Assembly (NCBI RefSeq): GCF_900110755.1
Contig: NZ_FOFF01000013.1
Span: 1 to 64,000, forward strand
Direction: 5' to 3'
Source of the DNA: Streptomyces sp. yr375
GTDB lineage: Bacteria; Actinomycetota; Actinomycetes; Streptomycetales; Streptomycetaceae
Length of the DNA: 64,000 nucleotides
Shown here: piece after piece, positions 49,096 through 56,939 of the stretch
Position numbering within the stretch: the stretch's first letter is position 1
Layout: each line of letters starts with the position of its first letter
The notes under the pieces: generated by a model
What the model saw: only the letters and a program-made list of their open reading frames with translations
The model's database searches: none
What the model was told of the DNA's origin: nothing
Program-made: the position numbers and the translations under genes

Positions 49096-49992
49096 GTGAT
49101 CGTTCCCGTACGCCGCCTCGCCGCCGTCGCCACCGTCTGCGCCCTCGGCGCGACCCTCACCGCCTGCGGCACCTCCCAGACCCCACAGCAGCCACACCGC
49201 CCACAGCCACACACGGCGGAGCCAACCCCCGCCCACACCTCCACCCCGACCCCCACCCCCGCCGCCGCTCCGTCCCGGCCCCCCACCCTGGCCCCGGGCC
49301 CGGCCGGTCTCACCCCCGTCTTCGAGCACGCGCCGCGCACCGCCGACAAGACCGTCGCCCTCACCTTCGACGCCGACATGACCGCCGACCAGGGGTCCCG
49401 GGCGGCGTCCGGCGAGCACTTCGACAACCCGGGGCTGATCGCGGCACTGCGGGCGCTGAGGGTGCCGGCCACCGTGTTCATGACCGGGCGGTGGGCCGAG
49501 GAGTACCCGGACCAGGCCCGCTCGATCGGCCACGACCCGCAGTTCGAGATCGCCAACCACTCCTACAGCCACTACGCCTTCACCGACGACTGCTACGGCC
49601 TGCCGACCGTCCCCGAGTCCGGCATGCGGGCGGACGTGGAGCGCGCCTACACCGCCTTCCGCAAGGCGGGCGTGCCGAACGCGATGCCCTACTTCCGTTT
49701 CCCCGGCGGCTGCTACGACAAGCGGGCGCTGCGCGCGGTGAGCGGCACGGGCGTCACCGCCGTGCAGTGGGACGTGGTGAGCGGCGACGCCTTCGCGACG
49801 GACGCGGACGCGGTGGCCCAGCAGGTGCTGGACGGGGTGAAGCCGGGATCGGTCGTCGTCATGCACTGCACGCGCAGCGCCGCCCCGACGACCGAGCGGG
49901 CGGTGCGCGCGATCGTCCCCGAGTTGCGCCGCCAGGGGTACCGGTTCGTGAAGGTGTCCGAGCTGATCGGTGCGACGCGGACGCCGCACTGA
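49096..49992 (+). CDS. Polysaccharide deacetylase lipoprotein
   Basis: A 298-residue lipoprotein of the NodB/carbohydrate esterase 4 type. The lipobox is TLTACG, followed by a Pro/Thr/His-rich linker of about 45 residues that would reach into the wall. The catalytic domain has the metal-binding Asp in LTFDADMT, the His pair in HSYSHYAF, and RFPGGCYD. It removes acetyl groups from peptidoglycan, chitin or a related polymer; the substrate is not clear. The start is a GTG at 49096. Confidence 0.9.
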   Translation: MIVPVRRLAAVATVCALGATLTACGTSQTPQQPHRPQPHTAEPTPAHTSTPTPTPAAAPSRPPTLAPGPAGLTPVFEHAPRTADKTVALTFDADMTADQGSRAASGEHFDNPGLIAALRALRVPATVFMTGRWAEEYPDQARSIGHDPQFEIANHSYSHYAFTDDCYGLPTVPESGMRADVERAYTAFRKAGVPNAMPYFRFPGGCYDKRALRAVSGTGVTAVQWDVVSGDAFATDADAVAQQVLDGVKPGSVVVMHCTRSAAPTTERAVRAIVPELRRQGYRFVKVSELIGATRTPH

Positions 49993-50010
49993 GCCTCGTA
50001 GGCTGAAGGC

Positions 50011-50166
50011 ATGAGCGATGACGACGGCGACCAGGGCGGCGGGCCGCCCTACGCGGAGTGTGTGCTGTGCCGCAAGCCGACCGAGTACCCGGAGTCACAC
50101 AAGGGGATCACACTGTGCCCGGTCTGCGAGTGGCAGGAGGCCCAGCGCACCGCCTGCTCAGGGTGA
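50011..50166 (+). CDS. 51-residue zinc-ribbon-like protein
   Basis: A short frame of 51 residues: an acidic Gly-rich N-terminus (SDDDGDQGGGPPYAE), then CVLC and CPVC 20 residues apart, ending in RTACSG. The two CxxC pairs are spaced as in a small zinc ribbon or rubredoxin-like knuckle. The ATG lies 18 bases after the deacetylase stop with only a weak GAAGG before it. Composition and the paired Cys support a real gene. It lies about 1 kb before a DUF692 enzyme, whose relatives act on Cys-containing peptides, but a plain zinc-binding role is more likely. Confidence 0.65.
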   Translation: MSDDDGDQGGGPPYAECVLCRKPTEYPESHKGITLCPVCEWQEAQRTACSG

Positions 50167-50337
50167 TCGGCGGGAGGTCAGTGCGCAGGCCGTGACCGTC
50201 GCGGCGGCCAGGAGTGCCGCGACGGCCAGGGGCAGGATCGGCAGGTGGACGGTCGCCGAGCGCGAGCCCTCGGCCAGACCGCGGCCGTGAGCAGCAGCGC
50301 GTCCTCTCGTGCGGCGGCGTCCAGTAGCCTGCGCCTT

Positions 50338-51039
50338 GTGAGTGAGAGTCCCTTTCAGACCGAGCCGAACCCCCGTGACCAGGCTCCCCAGTTCGTGTTG
50401 CCGCTTGTCGTGCGGGTGGAGAAGGCCGCGCCTCCCGCGCGTACCGACGCTCTCGAGACCGCCGCTCGTGCCGTGCTCGTGCTGCTCGGCGACGAGCGGT
50501 CCGTCGGGGACGGCGAGTGGGCGCAGGTCATGCGGGACTGGCAGGACGCGCGGATCCGCAAGGTCGTCCGGCGGGCCCGGGGAGCCGAGTGGCGGCGGGC
50601 CGGGGAGCTGCCGGGGATCACTCTCACCGGGAAGTCGGCGGAGGTGCGGGTGTTCCCGCCGGTGCCGTTGGACGGCTGGCCGAAGGAGCTGGCGAAGCTC
50701 CAGGTGTCCGGCACCGACCTCGACGACCCCGAGCCGCCGACGGAGGCCGAGGCCGGGACGGTCGTCCTGTGGATGAGCCCGGACGTGGACATGTCGGCGG
50801 GCAAGGCGATGGCGCAGGCCGGACACGGCGCGCAGCTCGCCTGGTGGGAGCTGTCGGACGAGGAGCGGACCACCTGGCGCGAGGCCGGTTTCCCGCTCGC
50901 CGTGCGGACCGCGACGCCCGAGCGGTGGCGTGAACTGACGGCGAGCGGGCTGCCGTTGGTGCGGGACGCGGGGTTCACGGAGATCGCGCCGGGCAGTTGC
51001 ACGGTGGTCGCCGAGCATCCGGCCCTGCGCGCCCGCTGA
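50338..51039 (+). CDS. PTH2-type peptidyl-tRNA hydrolase domain protein
   Basis: A 233-residue soluble protein. The C-terminal half (about 125-230) carries the Pth2 fold motif SAGKAMAQAGHGAQLAWW, close to the GKxxAQxxHA pattern of archaeal and eukaryotic Pth2. The N-terminal half (FVLPLVVRVEKAAPPAR, WAQVMRDWQDARIRKVVRRA) is specific to actinobacteria. Since bacteria normally use Pth1, this may act on another peptide-RNA ester or have a different role. The GTG at 50338-50340 gives the conserved start; a longer frame upstream is not protein-like. Confidence 0.85.
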   Translation: MSESPFQTEPNPRDQAPQFVLPLVVRVEKAAPPARTDALETAARAVLVLLGDERSVGDGEWAQVMRDWQDARIRKVVRRARGAEWRRAGELPGITLTGKSAEVRVFPPVPLDGWPKELAKLQVSGTDLDDPEPPTEAEAGTVVLWMSPDVDMSAGKAMAQAGHGAQLAWWELSDEERTTWREAGFPLAVRTATPERWRELTASGLPLVRDAGFTEIAPGSCTVVAEHPALRAR

Positions 51040-51190
51040 TCCTCCGTCGTTCCTCGCCGCTGATCTCCGTTGACCGTCTGAACCTCAAATGTTGCTCTGA
51101 AGGCGGGCGGCGGGCGGTTCGGCCGGCGTCGGTGCGGTCATACAACCGTCACCACGGAGGACCACTGAAGCGCGCGAAGGAGGCGGGGCC

Positions 51191-52546
51191 ATGATGCGAC
51201 TGGGCACGGGGATCGGCTGGCGGCCGGAGATCGCGGACGCCGTCGAGCGGATGCCGGGCATCGACTGGGTCGAGGCCGTCGCCGAGAACGTGTGTCCGGG
51301 GCATCTGCCCGACTCCCTGCTGCGGCTGCGCGAACGCGGGGTCACCGTGATCCCGCACGGCGTCTCGCTCGGGCTCGGCGACGCGGAGCGGCCCGACGCG
51401 GGGCGGCTCGCGGCCCTCGCCGAGCGGGCCGAGGCGCTGGGGTCGCCGCTGGTCACCGAGCACATCGCGTTCGTCCGCGCGGGCGGCCCCCTGACGGCGT
51501 CGCCGCGCCTGGAGGCCGGGCATCTGCTGCCGGTGCCGCGCACCCGTGACGCCCTCGACGTGCTGTGCGAGAACGTGCGCATCGCGCAGCAGGCGCTGCC
51601 CGTACCGCTCGCCGTCGAGAACATCGCCGCGCTCGTCGCGTGGCCGGGCGAGGAGATGACCGAGGGACAGTTCCTGTACGAACTGGCCGACCGCACGGGC
51701 GTACGGCTGCTCATCGACGTCGCCAACCTGCACACCAACCACGTCAACCGGGGCGAGGACCCCGCGAAGGCGCTCGCCGAACTGCCCCTGGAGGCCATCG
51801 CCTACGTCCATGTGGCGGGCGGCTTCGAGCGGGACGGCGTCTGGCACGACAGCCACGCCCACCCGGTGCCCCGGCCGGTCCTCGACATCCTGACCGACCT
51901 CGCGTCCCGGGTATCTCCGCCCGGAGTGCTGCTGGAGCGCGACGAGAACTTCCCCGAACCGGTCGAGCTGGAGCGGGAGTTGGGCACGATCCGGGAGGCC
52001 GTCGAGCTGGGCGCGGCCAGCGGTGCCGGTGCTGGTGCCGCTGCGCAAGTCCGGTCGAACGTACGGGAATTCGGCCCCGTGGAGGCCGAACTCGCGCCGC
52101 CCGCACGGGAGTCGGATCCGGGCACCCCGGACGAAGCCGCCCGGCAGCGCCTCGGCCTCGCCCAGACGGCCCTGTTGTCGGCGCTGGTGGCCGGGACGCC
52201 GGTGCCGGAGGGCTTCGACCGGGTGCGGCTCGGTGTCCAGTCCCGGGCGCTGGCGGCGAAGCGGGCGGACGTGGTGGCGAAGGTGGCCCCGGAGCTGCCG
52301 CTCATCCTCGGCGGCGGTTACCGGGCCGCGTTCGTCGCGTACGCCCAGGGGCATCCGATGCGCGGCGGCTACCGGCAGGACGCCCTCGACTTCGCCGAGG
52401 AACTGCTGCTGGGCGGACGGCTGACGGAGGGCCGGTCCCGTCGCGAACTGCGCCGCTGGTGGCTGGACCGCTCGGGCCCCGCACCCCGACCGAAGTCACG
52501 GCTGGGCCAAGTGGGGCGAGTGGGAAGGTCGTTGATCGGACGGTGA
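51191..52546 (+). CDS. DUF692 multinuclear iron oxidase (MNIO) with fused C-terminal domain
   Basis: A 451-residue protein. Residues 1-275 form a TIM-barrel DUF692 domain with the expected metal ligands: His56 (IPHGVSL), His91 (TEHIAF), Glu143 (VENIA), Asp176, Asn179 and His181 (IDVANLHTN), His207 (YVHVAGG), Asp220 and His222 (WHDSHAH) and Glu249 (LLERDENFP). The characterised relatives MbnB and TglH are iron enzymes that modify Cys in peptides with a separate helper protein. Here residues about 300-451 form an extra helical domain ending in a basic tail; it may replace the helper (inference). An AAGGAGG site precedes the ATG. DUF4142 and TIGR04222 genes follow. Confidence 0.9.
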   Translation: MMRLGTGIGWRPEIADAVERMPGIDWVEAVAENVCPGHLPDSLLRLRERGVTVIPHGVSLGLGDAERPDAGRLAALAERAEALGSPLVTEHIAFVRAGGPLTASPRLEAGHLLPVPRTRDALDVLCENVRIAQQALPVPLAVENIAALVAWPGEEMTEGQFLYELADRTGVRLLIDVANLHTNHVNRGEDPAKALAELPLEAIAYVHVAGGFERDGVWHDSHAHPVPRPVLDILTDLASRVSPPGVLLERDENFPEPVELERELGTIREAVELGAASGAGAGAAAQVRSNVREFGPVEAELAPPARESDPGTPDEAARQRLGLAQTALLSALVAGTPVPEGFDRVRLGVQSRALAAKRADVVAKVAPELPLILGGGYRAAFVAYAQGHPMRGGYRQDALDFAEELLLGGRLTEGRSRRELRRWWLDRSGPAPRPKSRLGQVGRVGRSLIGR

Positions 52547-52731
52547 CGGCGACTCCCGTTTCGCCCGTCATATCTGTTACGTCCGTGACGCACGCCTTCA
52601 CCCCCGTACGGCAGTTGGCCGGGGCATCGCAGTAATATGCCAGGACTAGGACTAGTGACCAGGGCCAGAACTCGACCGAAGCGCACTACCGAATCGCAGC
52701 AGCGTGCAGTGCCGAGAGCAGGAGGCACATC

Positions 52732-53526
52732 ATGCGCCCGCGACCCCCGATCAAGGGCAGAGGCATCTTCAGTGGTACCGGACTGATCATCACGGGCCTG
52801 GCGGCGACCCTCGCGGCGCTGGTCTTCCCGGTCTGGTCGTACTCCGACCGGTCGGGCACGGGAGTGGACGTCCTGAACGCGCAGAGCGTGTCGACGCAGT
52901 ACGGGCCGCTGTCCGCGCTGGACCGGGAGTTCGTCACCAAGGTCCGGCTGGCCGGGCTGTGGGAGCTGCCCGCGGGCCGGCAGGCGCAGACGAAGGGCAC
53001 GACCGAGGCCGTACGGACGGCGGGCGAGCACCTCGTCGAGGGGCACACGTTCCTCGACGAGCGGGTGCGCGCCGTCGCCTTCCGACTGGGCCTCGCGCTG
53101 CCGAACGAGCCCAACGACCAGCAGCGGGGCTGGCTGCGCGAGCTGGACGCGGCGCAGGGCGAGGAGTACGACTTCAAGTTCGCCAACATCCTGCGCGTCG
53201 CGCACGGGCGGGTGTTCTCCCTCGTCGCCCAGGTGCGGGCCGGCACCCGCAACTCGCTGGTGCGCGAGCTCGCCGACGACGCCAACACCACCGTGCTGGA
53301 CCACATCAAGATCCTGGAGGCCACCGGGTACGTCAACTACGACGCCCTGGCCCGGGACCTGGCGGCGACCAGTACACCGCCGCTCACCTTCCCTCCCACC
53401 CCACCGGCCCTGTCCGCCCCGCCGACCCTGCCGGCCTCGCCGGTGGACCCCGGCTATCCGCTGCCGCCGGCCACGGCCAGCCCGCCACCGCCGTCGCTGT
53501 CACCGTCGCCGTCGCCCGGGTCCTGA
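52732..53526 (+). CDS. DUF4142 exported protein
   Basis: A 264-residue protein with a basic N-terminus, one membrane segment (about 15-36, LIITGLAATLAALVFPVW) and a helical DUF4142 domain (about 50-215; ALDREFVTKVRLAGLWELPAG, EGHTFLDERVRAVAF) outside the membrane. The last 45 residues are almost only Pro, Ser, Thr and Ala. DUF4142 proteins are ferritin-like helical bundles of unknown function. It lies 185 bases after the DUF692 gene. The protein has no Cys, so it is an unlikely direct target for Cys modification. Confidence 0.85.
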   Translation: MRPRPPIKGRGIFSGTGLIITGLAATLAALVFPVWSYSDRSGTGVDVLNAQSVSTQYGPLSALDREFVTKVRLAGLWELPAGRQAQTKGTTEAVRTAGEHLVEGHTFLDERVRAVAFRLGLALPNEPNDQQRGWLRELDAAQGEEYDFKFANILRVAHGRVFSLVAQVRAGTRNSLVRELADDANTTVLDHIKILEATGYVNYDALARDLAATSTPPLTFPPTPPALSAPPTLPASPVDPGYPLPPATASPPPPSLSPSPSPGS

Positions 53527-53613
53527 AACGGAACGTCACATACCCACAACACTCCTCTACGGACCGTGGACAAGGCATGGCGTTTCCCGGTGGGTGTGGC
53601 ATAGAAACGTGAC

Positions 53614-54417
53614 ATGTTCTGGGCCCTTCTCCTGCTGCTGGCATGGAGCGTCGCAGGCGCGGCGTGCACCCGGCTGTGCCTGGCCGCCGTCCGCGCGGCG
53701 GCCGTCCAGGAGCAGGCGGACGAGGACGCGGCAGCGGCCCGGCGGCATGACCTGACGCTCTACGAGGCGGCCTTCCTGTCCGGCGGACCGGGCCGGGTCG
53801 CCGACCTCACCATGGTCTCCATGGCCCGCCAGCGGCGGCTGCTGCTGGCCCGCACCGGCTGGGCGACCGTCGTGGATCCGCGCGGGCGCGACGAGATGGA
53901 GCGGTCGGTCATCGGGGCCATCGGCCCGGAGGGACAGTCCCGTATCGCGCCGGTGCGGGCGGCGGCGTCGGCCGCGGACGCGGTGCGCGGGCTCGCCGAC
54001 CGACTCGTCAGCGCCGGCCTCGCGGTGCCCGACGGGGCCCGTACGACGGTCGCGGCCGGGGTGCGGCAGGTGCGGGTCGCCGCCGTGGTCGTCCTCGCGC
54101 TGGGCGCGACCGCGCTGCTGGTCCCCGCCACCCCGGACATGCCCCGCGACCTCGTCGCCCTCTGGTTCGCGCTGCCCCTCGCCCTCACCCTGAGCTGCCT
54201 GGCCGTGGCACGGGTCGAGGTCCACCCGTACGCGCGCTGGGCCTCCCCGGCCGGACAGCGGCTGCTGGGCGCGCTGGCCCGCCGCACCGGGGGCACGGGG
54301 GCCTTGGGGGACGACCGTACGTTTCTGACCTCTGTCGCCGTGCGGGGGATCCGCGCGGTCGGTGAGCCGGATCTGCGGGCGGCCTTCGCGCATCGTGAGC
54401 CGTACGGGCGCGACTGA
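53614..54417 (+). CDS. TIGR04222-type membrane protein
   Basis: A 267-residue membrane protein: one N-terminal helix (about 3-22), a cytoplasmic segment (LTLYEAAFLSGGPGRVADLTMVSMA is diagnostic of the family), and two close helices at about 152-190. The family is typically found near DUF692 genes, and many members end, as I remember, in a long Gly/Cys-rich tail thought to be a modification target. This one ends in AFAHREPYGRD with no such tail. It lies 87 bases after the DUF4142 gene. Function unknown. Confidence 0.82.
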   Translation: MFWALLLLLAWSVAGAACTRLCLAAVRAAAVQEQADEDAAAARRHDLTLYEAAFLSGGPGRVADLTMVSMARQRRLLLARTGWATVVDPRGRDEMERSVIGAIGPEGQSRIAPVRAAASAADAVRGLADRLVSAGLAVPDGARTTVAAGVRQVRVAAVVVLALGATALLVPATPDMPRDLVALWFALPLALTLSCLAVARVEVHPYARWASPAGQRLLGALARRTGGTGALGDDRTFLTSVAVRGIRAVGEPDLRAAFAHREPYGRD

Positions 54418-54566
54418 GGCGCTGAGGCGGGGCGCGCTCGACCACCGGGGGGCGCACAAGGGGCATTGACGCCGACACCAGCCGACGGTGCTTGCCTTCC
54501 CCCACGACCGAACCAACCATCCCTTGTGTCGCCCGTGTCGCCGCCGTGCACCGAAGGGACCCCCCG

Positions 54567-56198
54567 ATGAGAGCCGCCGCCCTCCACTCGGCCGCAGGAG
54601 CCCTGCTGCTGACCGCACTCTCCGCCGTCCCGGCGGGCGGCGTCCCGAGCGCCCCCGGTGCCCCCGGCCGCTCCGCCGCTTCCGGTGTCGTCCCCGGTGT
54701 CGCGCTCGCCGCCGTACGGGCCGCGGCGCGGGGCGTCGACTTCGGGAACTGCTCCGACGCCCAGGACCTGCCCGGCAGCATGCAGTGCGGCACGGTCACC
54801 GTCCCGCTCGACTACGCGCACCCGAACGGCAAGCAGATCAAGCTGTCCGTCAGCCGGGTGCAGGCCACCCACCGGGACCCGCACAACAGCAAGCGCCGGG
54901 TGCCCCGGCAGGGCGCGCTGGTGTTCAACCCGGGCGGTCCCGGCGGCTCCGGACGGTACTTCCCGCTGATCGGGCTGCTGCCGGAGTGGAAGCGGATCGG
55001 GGCCGCCTACGACCTCGTCGGCTACGACCCGCGCGGCGTCGGCGGCTCGGCGCCCCTGTCCTGCCAGGACCCCAAGCGCTTCTTCAAGGGCCCCGCCCCC
55101 GCCCCGGTCCACCCCTCCGAGTCGTACAAGCGGGAGCGCGTCGCGCAGGCGAAGGCGTACGCGCAGGGCTGTGCGCAGCGGGCGGGCAGCGCCCTCCAGC
55201 ACTACAACTCGCTCAACAACGCCCGCGACCTGGACGTCCTGCGCGCCGCGCTGGGCGAGGAACGGCTGACGTTCATGGGGGCGTCGTACGGCACCTACTT
55301 CGGGGCGCTGTACGCGACCCTGTTCCCGTCGCACGTGCGGCGGATGGTGTTCGACGCGGCCGTGGACCCGGACCCGGCGCAGATCTGGTACCGCAACAAC
55401 CTCGACCAGTCGGCGGCGTTCGAGAGCCGCTGGACGGACTTCCGGGAGTGGATCGCCGAGCACGACGACGTGTACGGCCTCGGCGACACGGCGGACGCGG
55501 TGCTCACCAGCTACGAGCGGGCCCGCGCCCGGCTGGCCGCGCAGCCGGCCGGCGGGAAGGTCGGCCCGGGCCAGCTCCAGGGCGCGTTTCTGCAGGCCGG
55601 GTACTACGACGACTACTGGCCCGCCCGCGCGCAGGCGCTGTCGGAGTACCTGAAGGGCGACCCGACGCAGCTCGTCGCGCAGGCCGGGCCGGTGCGGGAG
55701 GCCGCCGCGGAGGCGGAGAACGCCAATGCCGTGTACACGGCGGTGGAGTGCAACGACGCGCCCTGGCCGACGGACTGGAAGGTGTGGGACCGCGACAACA
55801 CGCGGCTCGCGCGCGTCGCGCCGTTCGAGACGTGGGACAACGTGTGGGCGAACCTGCCGTGCGCCTACTGGCCGGCGCCCCGGCAGCAGCCGCTAGACGT
55901 GCGGACCGGTCCTGGCGAGCTGCCGCCGACGCTGATCCTGGCCGCCGAACGGGACGCCGCCGCGCCGTACGCCGGCGCCCTGGAGATGCACCGGCGGCTG
56001 ACCGGCTCGGTGCTGGTGACCGAGCGGGACGCGGGCACGCACGGCATCGCGGGCGGCCCGAACGCCTGCGTCAACGGCCACCTCGACGCGTACCTGCTGG
56101 AGGGCCGGCTGCCGGTGCGGCGCGCGGCCTGCGCACCGCGCCCGGCGCCGAAGCCGGCGGCCCCCTCCGTGGAGCGGGCCGCCCGGCCGGCGAGCTGA
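54567..56198 (+). CDS. Secreted alpha/beta-hydrolase, tripeptidyl aminopeptidase type
   Basis: A 543-residue exported peptidase related to the Streptomyces Tap and Slp enzymes. A signal peptide (about 1-24) and a short pro-region precede the hydrolase fold: oxyanion region VFNPGGPGGSG, the nucleophile Ser in GASYGTYFG, the Asp in AAERDAAAPYAGA and the His in RDAGTHGIAGG, with the C-terminal TAP-like domain. It should remove tripeptides from protein N-termini outside the cell. The ATG at 54567 follows GAAGGGA and begins the signal peptide. Its TGA shares TGATCA with the stop of hemQ. Confidence 0.93.
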   Translation: MRAAALHSAAGALLLTALSAVPAGGVPSAPGAPGRSAASGVVPGVALAAVRAAARGVDFGNCSDAQDLPGSMQCGTVTVPLDYAHPNGKQIKLSVSRVQATHRDPHNSKRRVPRQGALVFNPGGPGGSGRYFPLIGLLPEWKRIGAAYDLVGYDPRGVGGSAPLSCQDPKRFFKGPAPAPVHPSESYKRERVAQAKAYAQGCAQRAGSALQHYNSLNNARDLDVLRAALGEERLTFMGASYGTYFGALYATLFPSHVRRMVFDAAVDPDPAQIWYRNNLDQSAAFESRWTDFREWIAEHDDVYGLGDTADAVLTSYERARARLAAQPAGGKVGPGQLQGAFLQAGYYDDYWPARAQALSEYLKGDPTQLVAQAGPVREAAAEAENANAVYTAVECNDAPWPTDWKVWDRDNTRLARVAPFETWDNVWANLPCAYWPAPRQQPLDVRTGPGELPPTLILAAERDAAAPYAGALEMHRRLTGSVLVTERDAGTHGIAGGPNACVNGHLDAYLLEGRLPVRRAACAPRPAPKPAAPSVERAARPAS

Positions 56199-56939
56199 TC
56201 AGGCGAGGCCGGCGACCAGGTCGGCCACCGACTTGCGGCGGCCCGTGTAGAACGGGACCTCCTCGCGGACGTGCATACGGGCCTCCGAGGCGCGCAGGTG
56301 GCGCATGAGGTCGACGATGCGGTACAGCTCGTCGGCCTCGAACGCCAGCAGCCATTCGTAGTCGCCCAGCGAGAACGAGGCGACCGTGTTGGCGCGCACG
56401 TCGGGGAAGCCGCGGGCCATCTTGCCGTGGTCGGCGAGCATGCGGCGGCGGTCCTCATCGGGCAGCAGGTACCAGTCGTAGCTGCGCACGAAGGGGTAGA
56501 CGCTGACGTAGTTCCGGGGCGTCTCGTCGGCGAGGAACGCCGGGATGTGCGAGCGGTTGAACTCGGCGGGGCGGTGCAGCGCCATGTTCGACCAGACCGG
56601 CTCCAGGGCGCGGCCCAGCTTCGTGCGGCGGAAGAGGTTGTAGGCCTCCTGGAGCTGGTCGGCGGTCTCGGCGTGCCACCAGATCATGAGGTCGGCGTCG
56701 GCGCGCAGGCCGGACACGTCGTACGTGCCGCGGACCGTCACGTCCTTCGCGGCGAGCTGGTCGAACAGCTCCTGGACCTCGTCGGCATAGCCCACGCGGT
56801 TCTCGGGGAGCACGTCCTTCAGCTTGAAGACGGACCACAGGGTGTAGCGGATGACCTCGTTGAGGTCCTTGGCCAGCTTGCCCTTGTTCGGGACCCGGCC
56901 GGACTCGGTGGTGGGGGCGTCGTCGCTCATGGTGCTCAT
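56199..56939 (-). CDS. hemQ: Coproheme decarboxylase (chlorite dismutase-like)
   Basis: A 246-residue enzyme that removes two propionate carboxyls from coproheme to give haem b, the last step of the coproporphyrin-dependent route used by actinobacteria. Recognised by LNEVIRYTLWSVFKL, the YPFVRSYDWYLLP segment with the conserved Tyr, MLADHGKMARGFPDV with the likely iron-binding His, and FSLGDYEWLLAFE. The ATG at 56937-56939 overlaps the hemG stop (ATGA), which supports this start over the ATG at 56930. Made together with hemG. Confidence 0.95.
   Translation of the reverse strand: MSTMSDDAPTTESGRVPNKGKLAKDLNEVIRYTLWSVFKLKDVLPENRVGYADEVQELFDQLAAKDVTVRGTYDVSGLRADADLMIWWHAETADQLQEAYNLFRRTKLGRALEPVWSNMALHRPAEFNRSHIPAFLADETPRNYVSVYPFVRSYDWYLLPDEDRRRMLADHGKMARGFPDVRANTVASFSLGDYEWLLAFEADELYRIVDLMRHLRASEARMHVREEVPFYTGRRKSVADLVAGLA

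Noticed and set aside
50158..50280. A leftward hydrophobic stretch resembling a membrane segment
   Set aside because: No ATG, GTG or TTG start is suitably placed, and it merges into antisense of the PTH2-type gene.
50997..51194. A 65-codon frame ending at the DUF692 start, considered as a precursor peptide
   Set aside because: It begins inside the previous gene, is Arg/Pro-rich with only one adjacent Cys pair, and shares the ribosome binding site region of the DUF692 gene; composition looks like a shadow frame.
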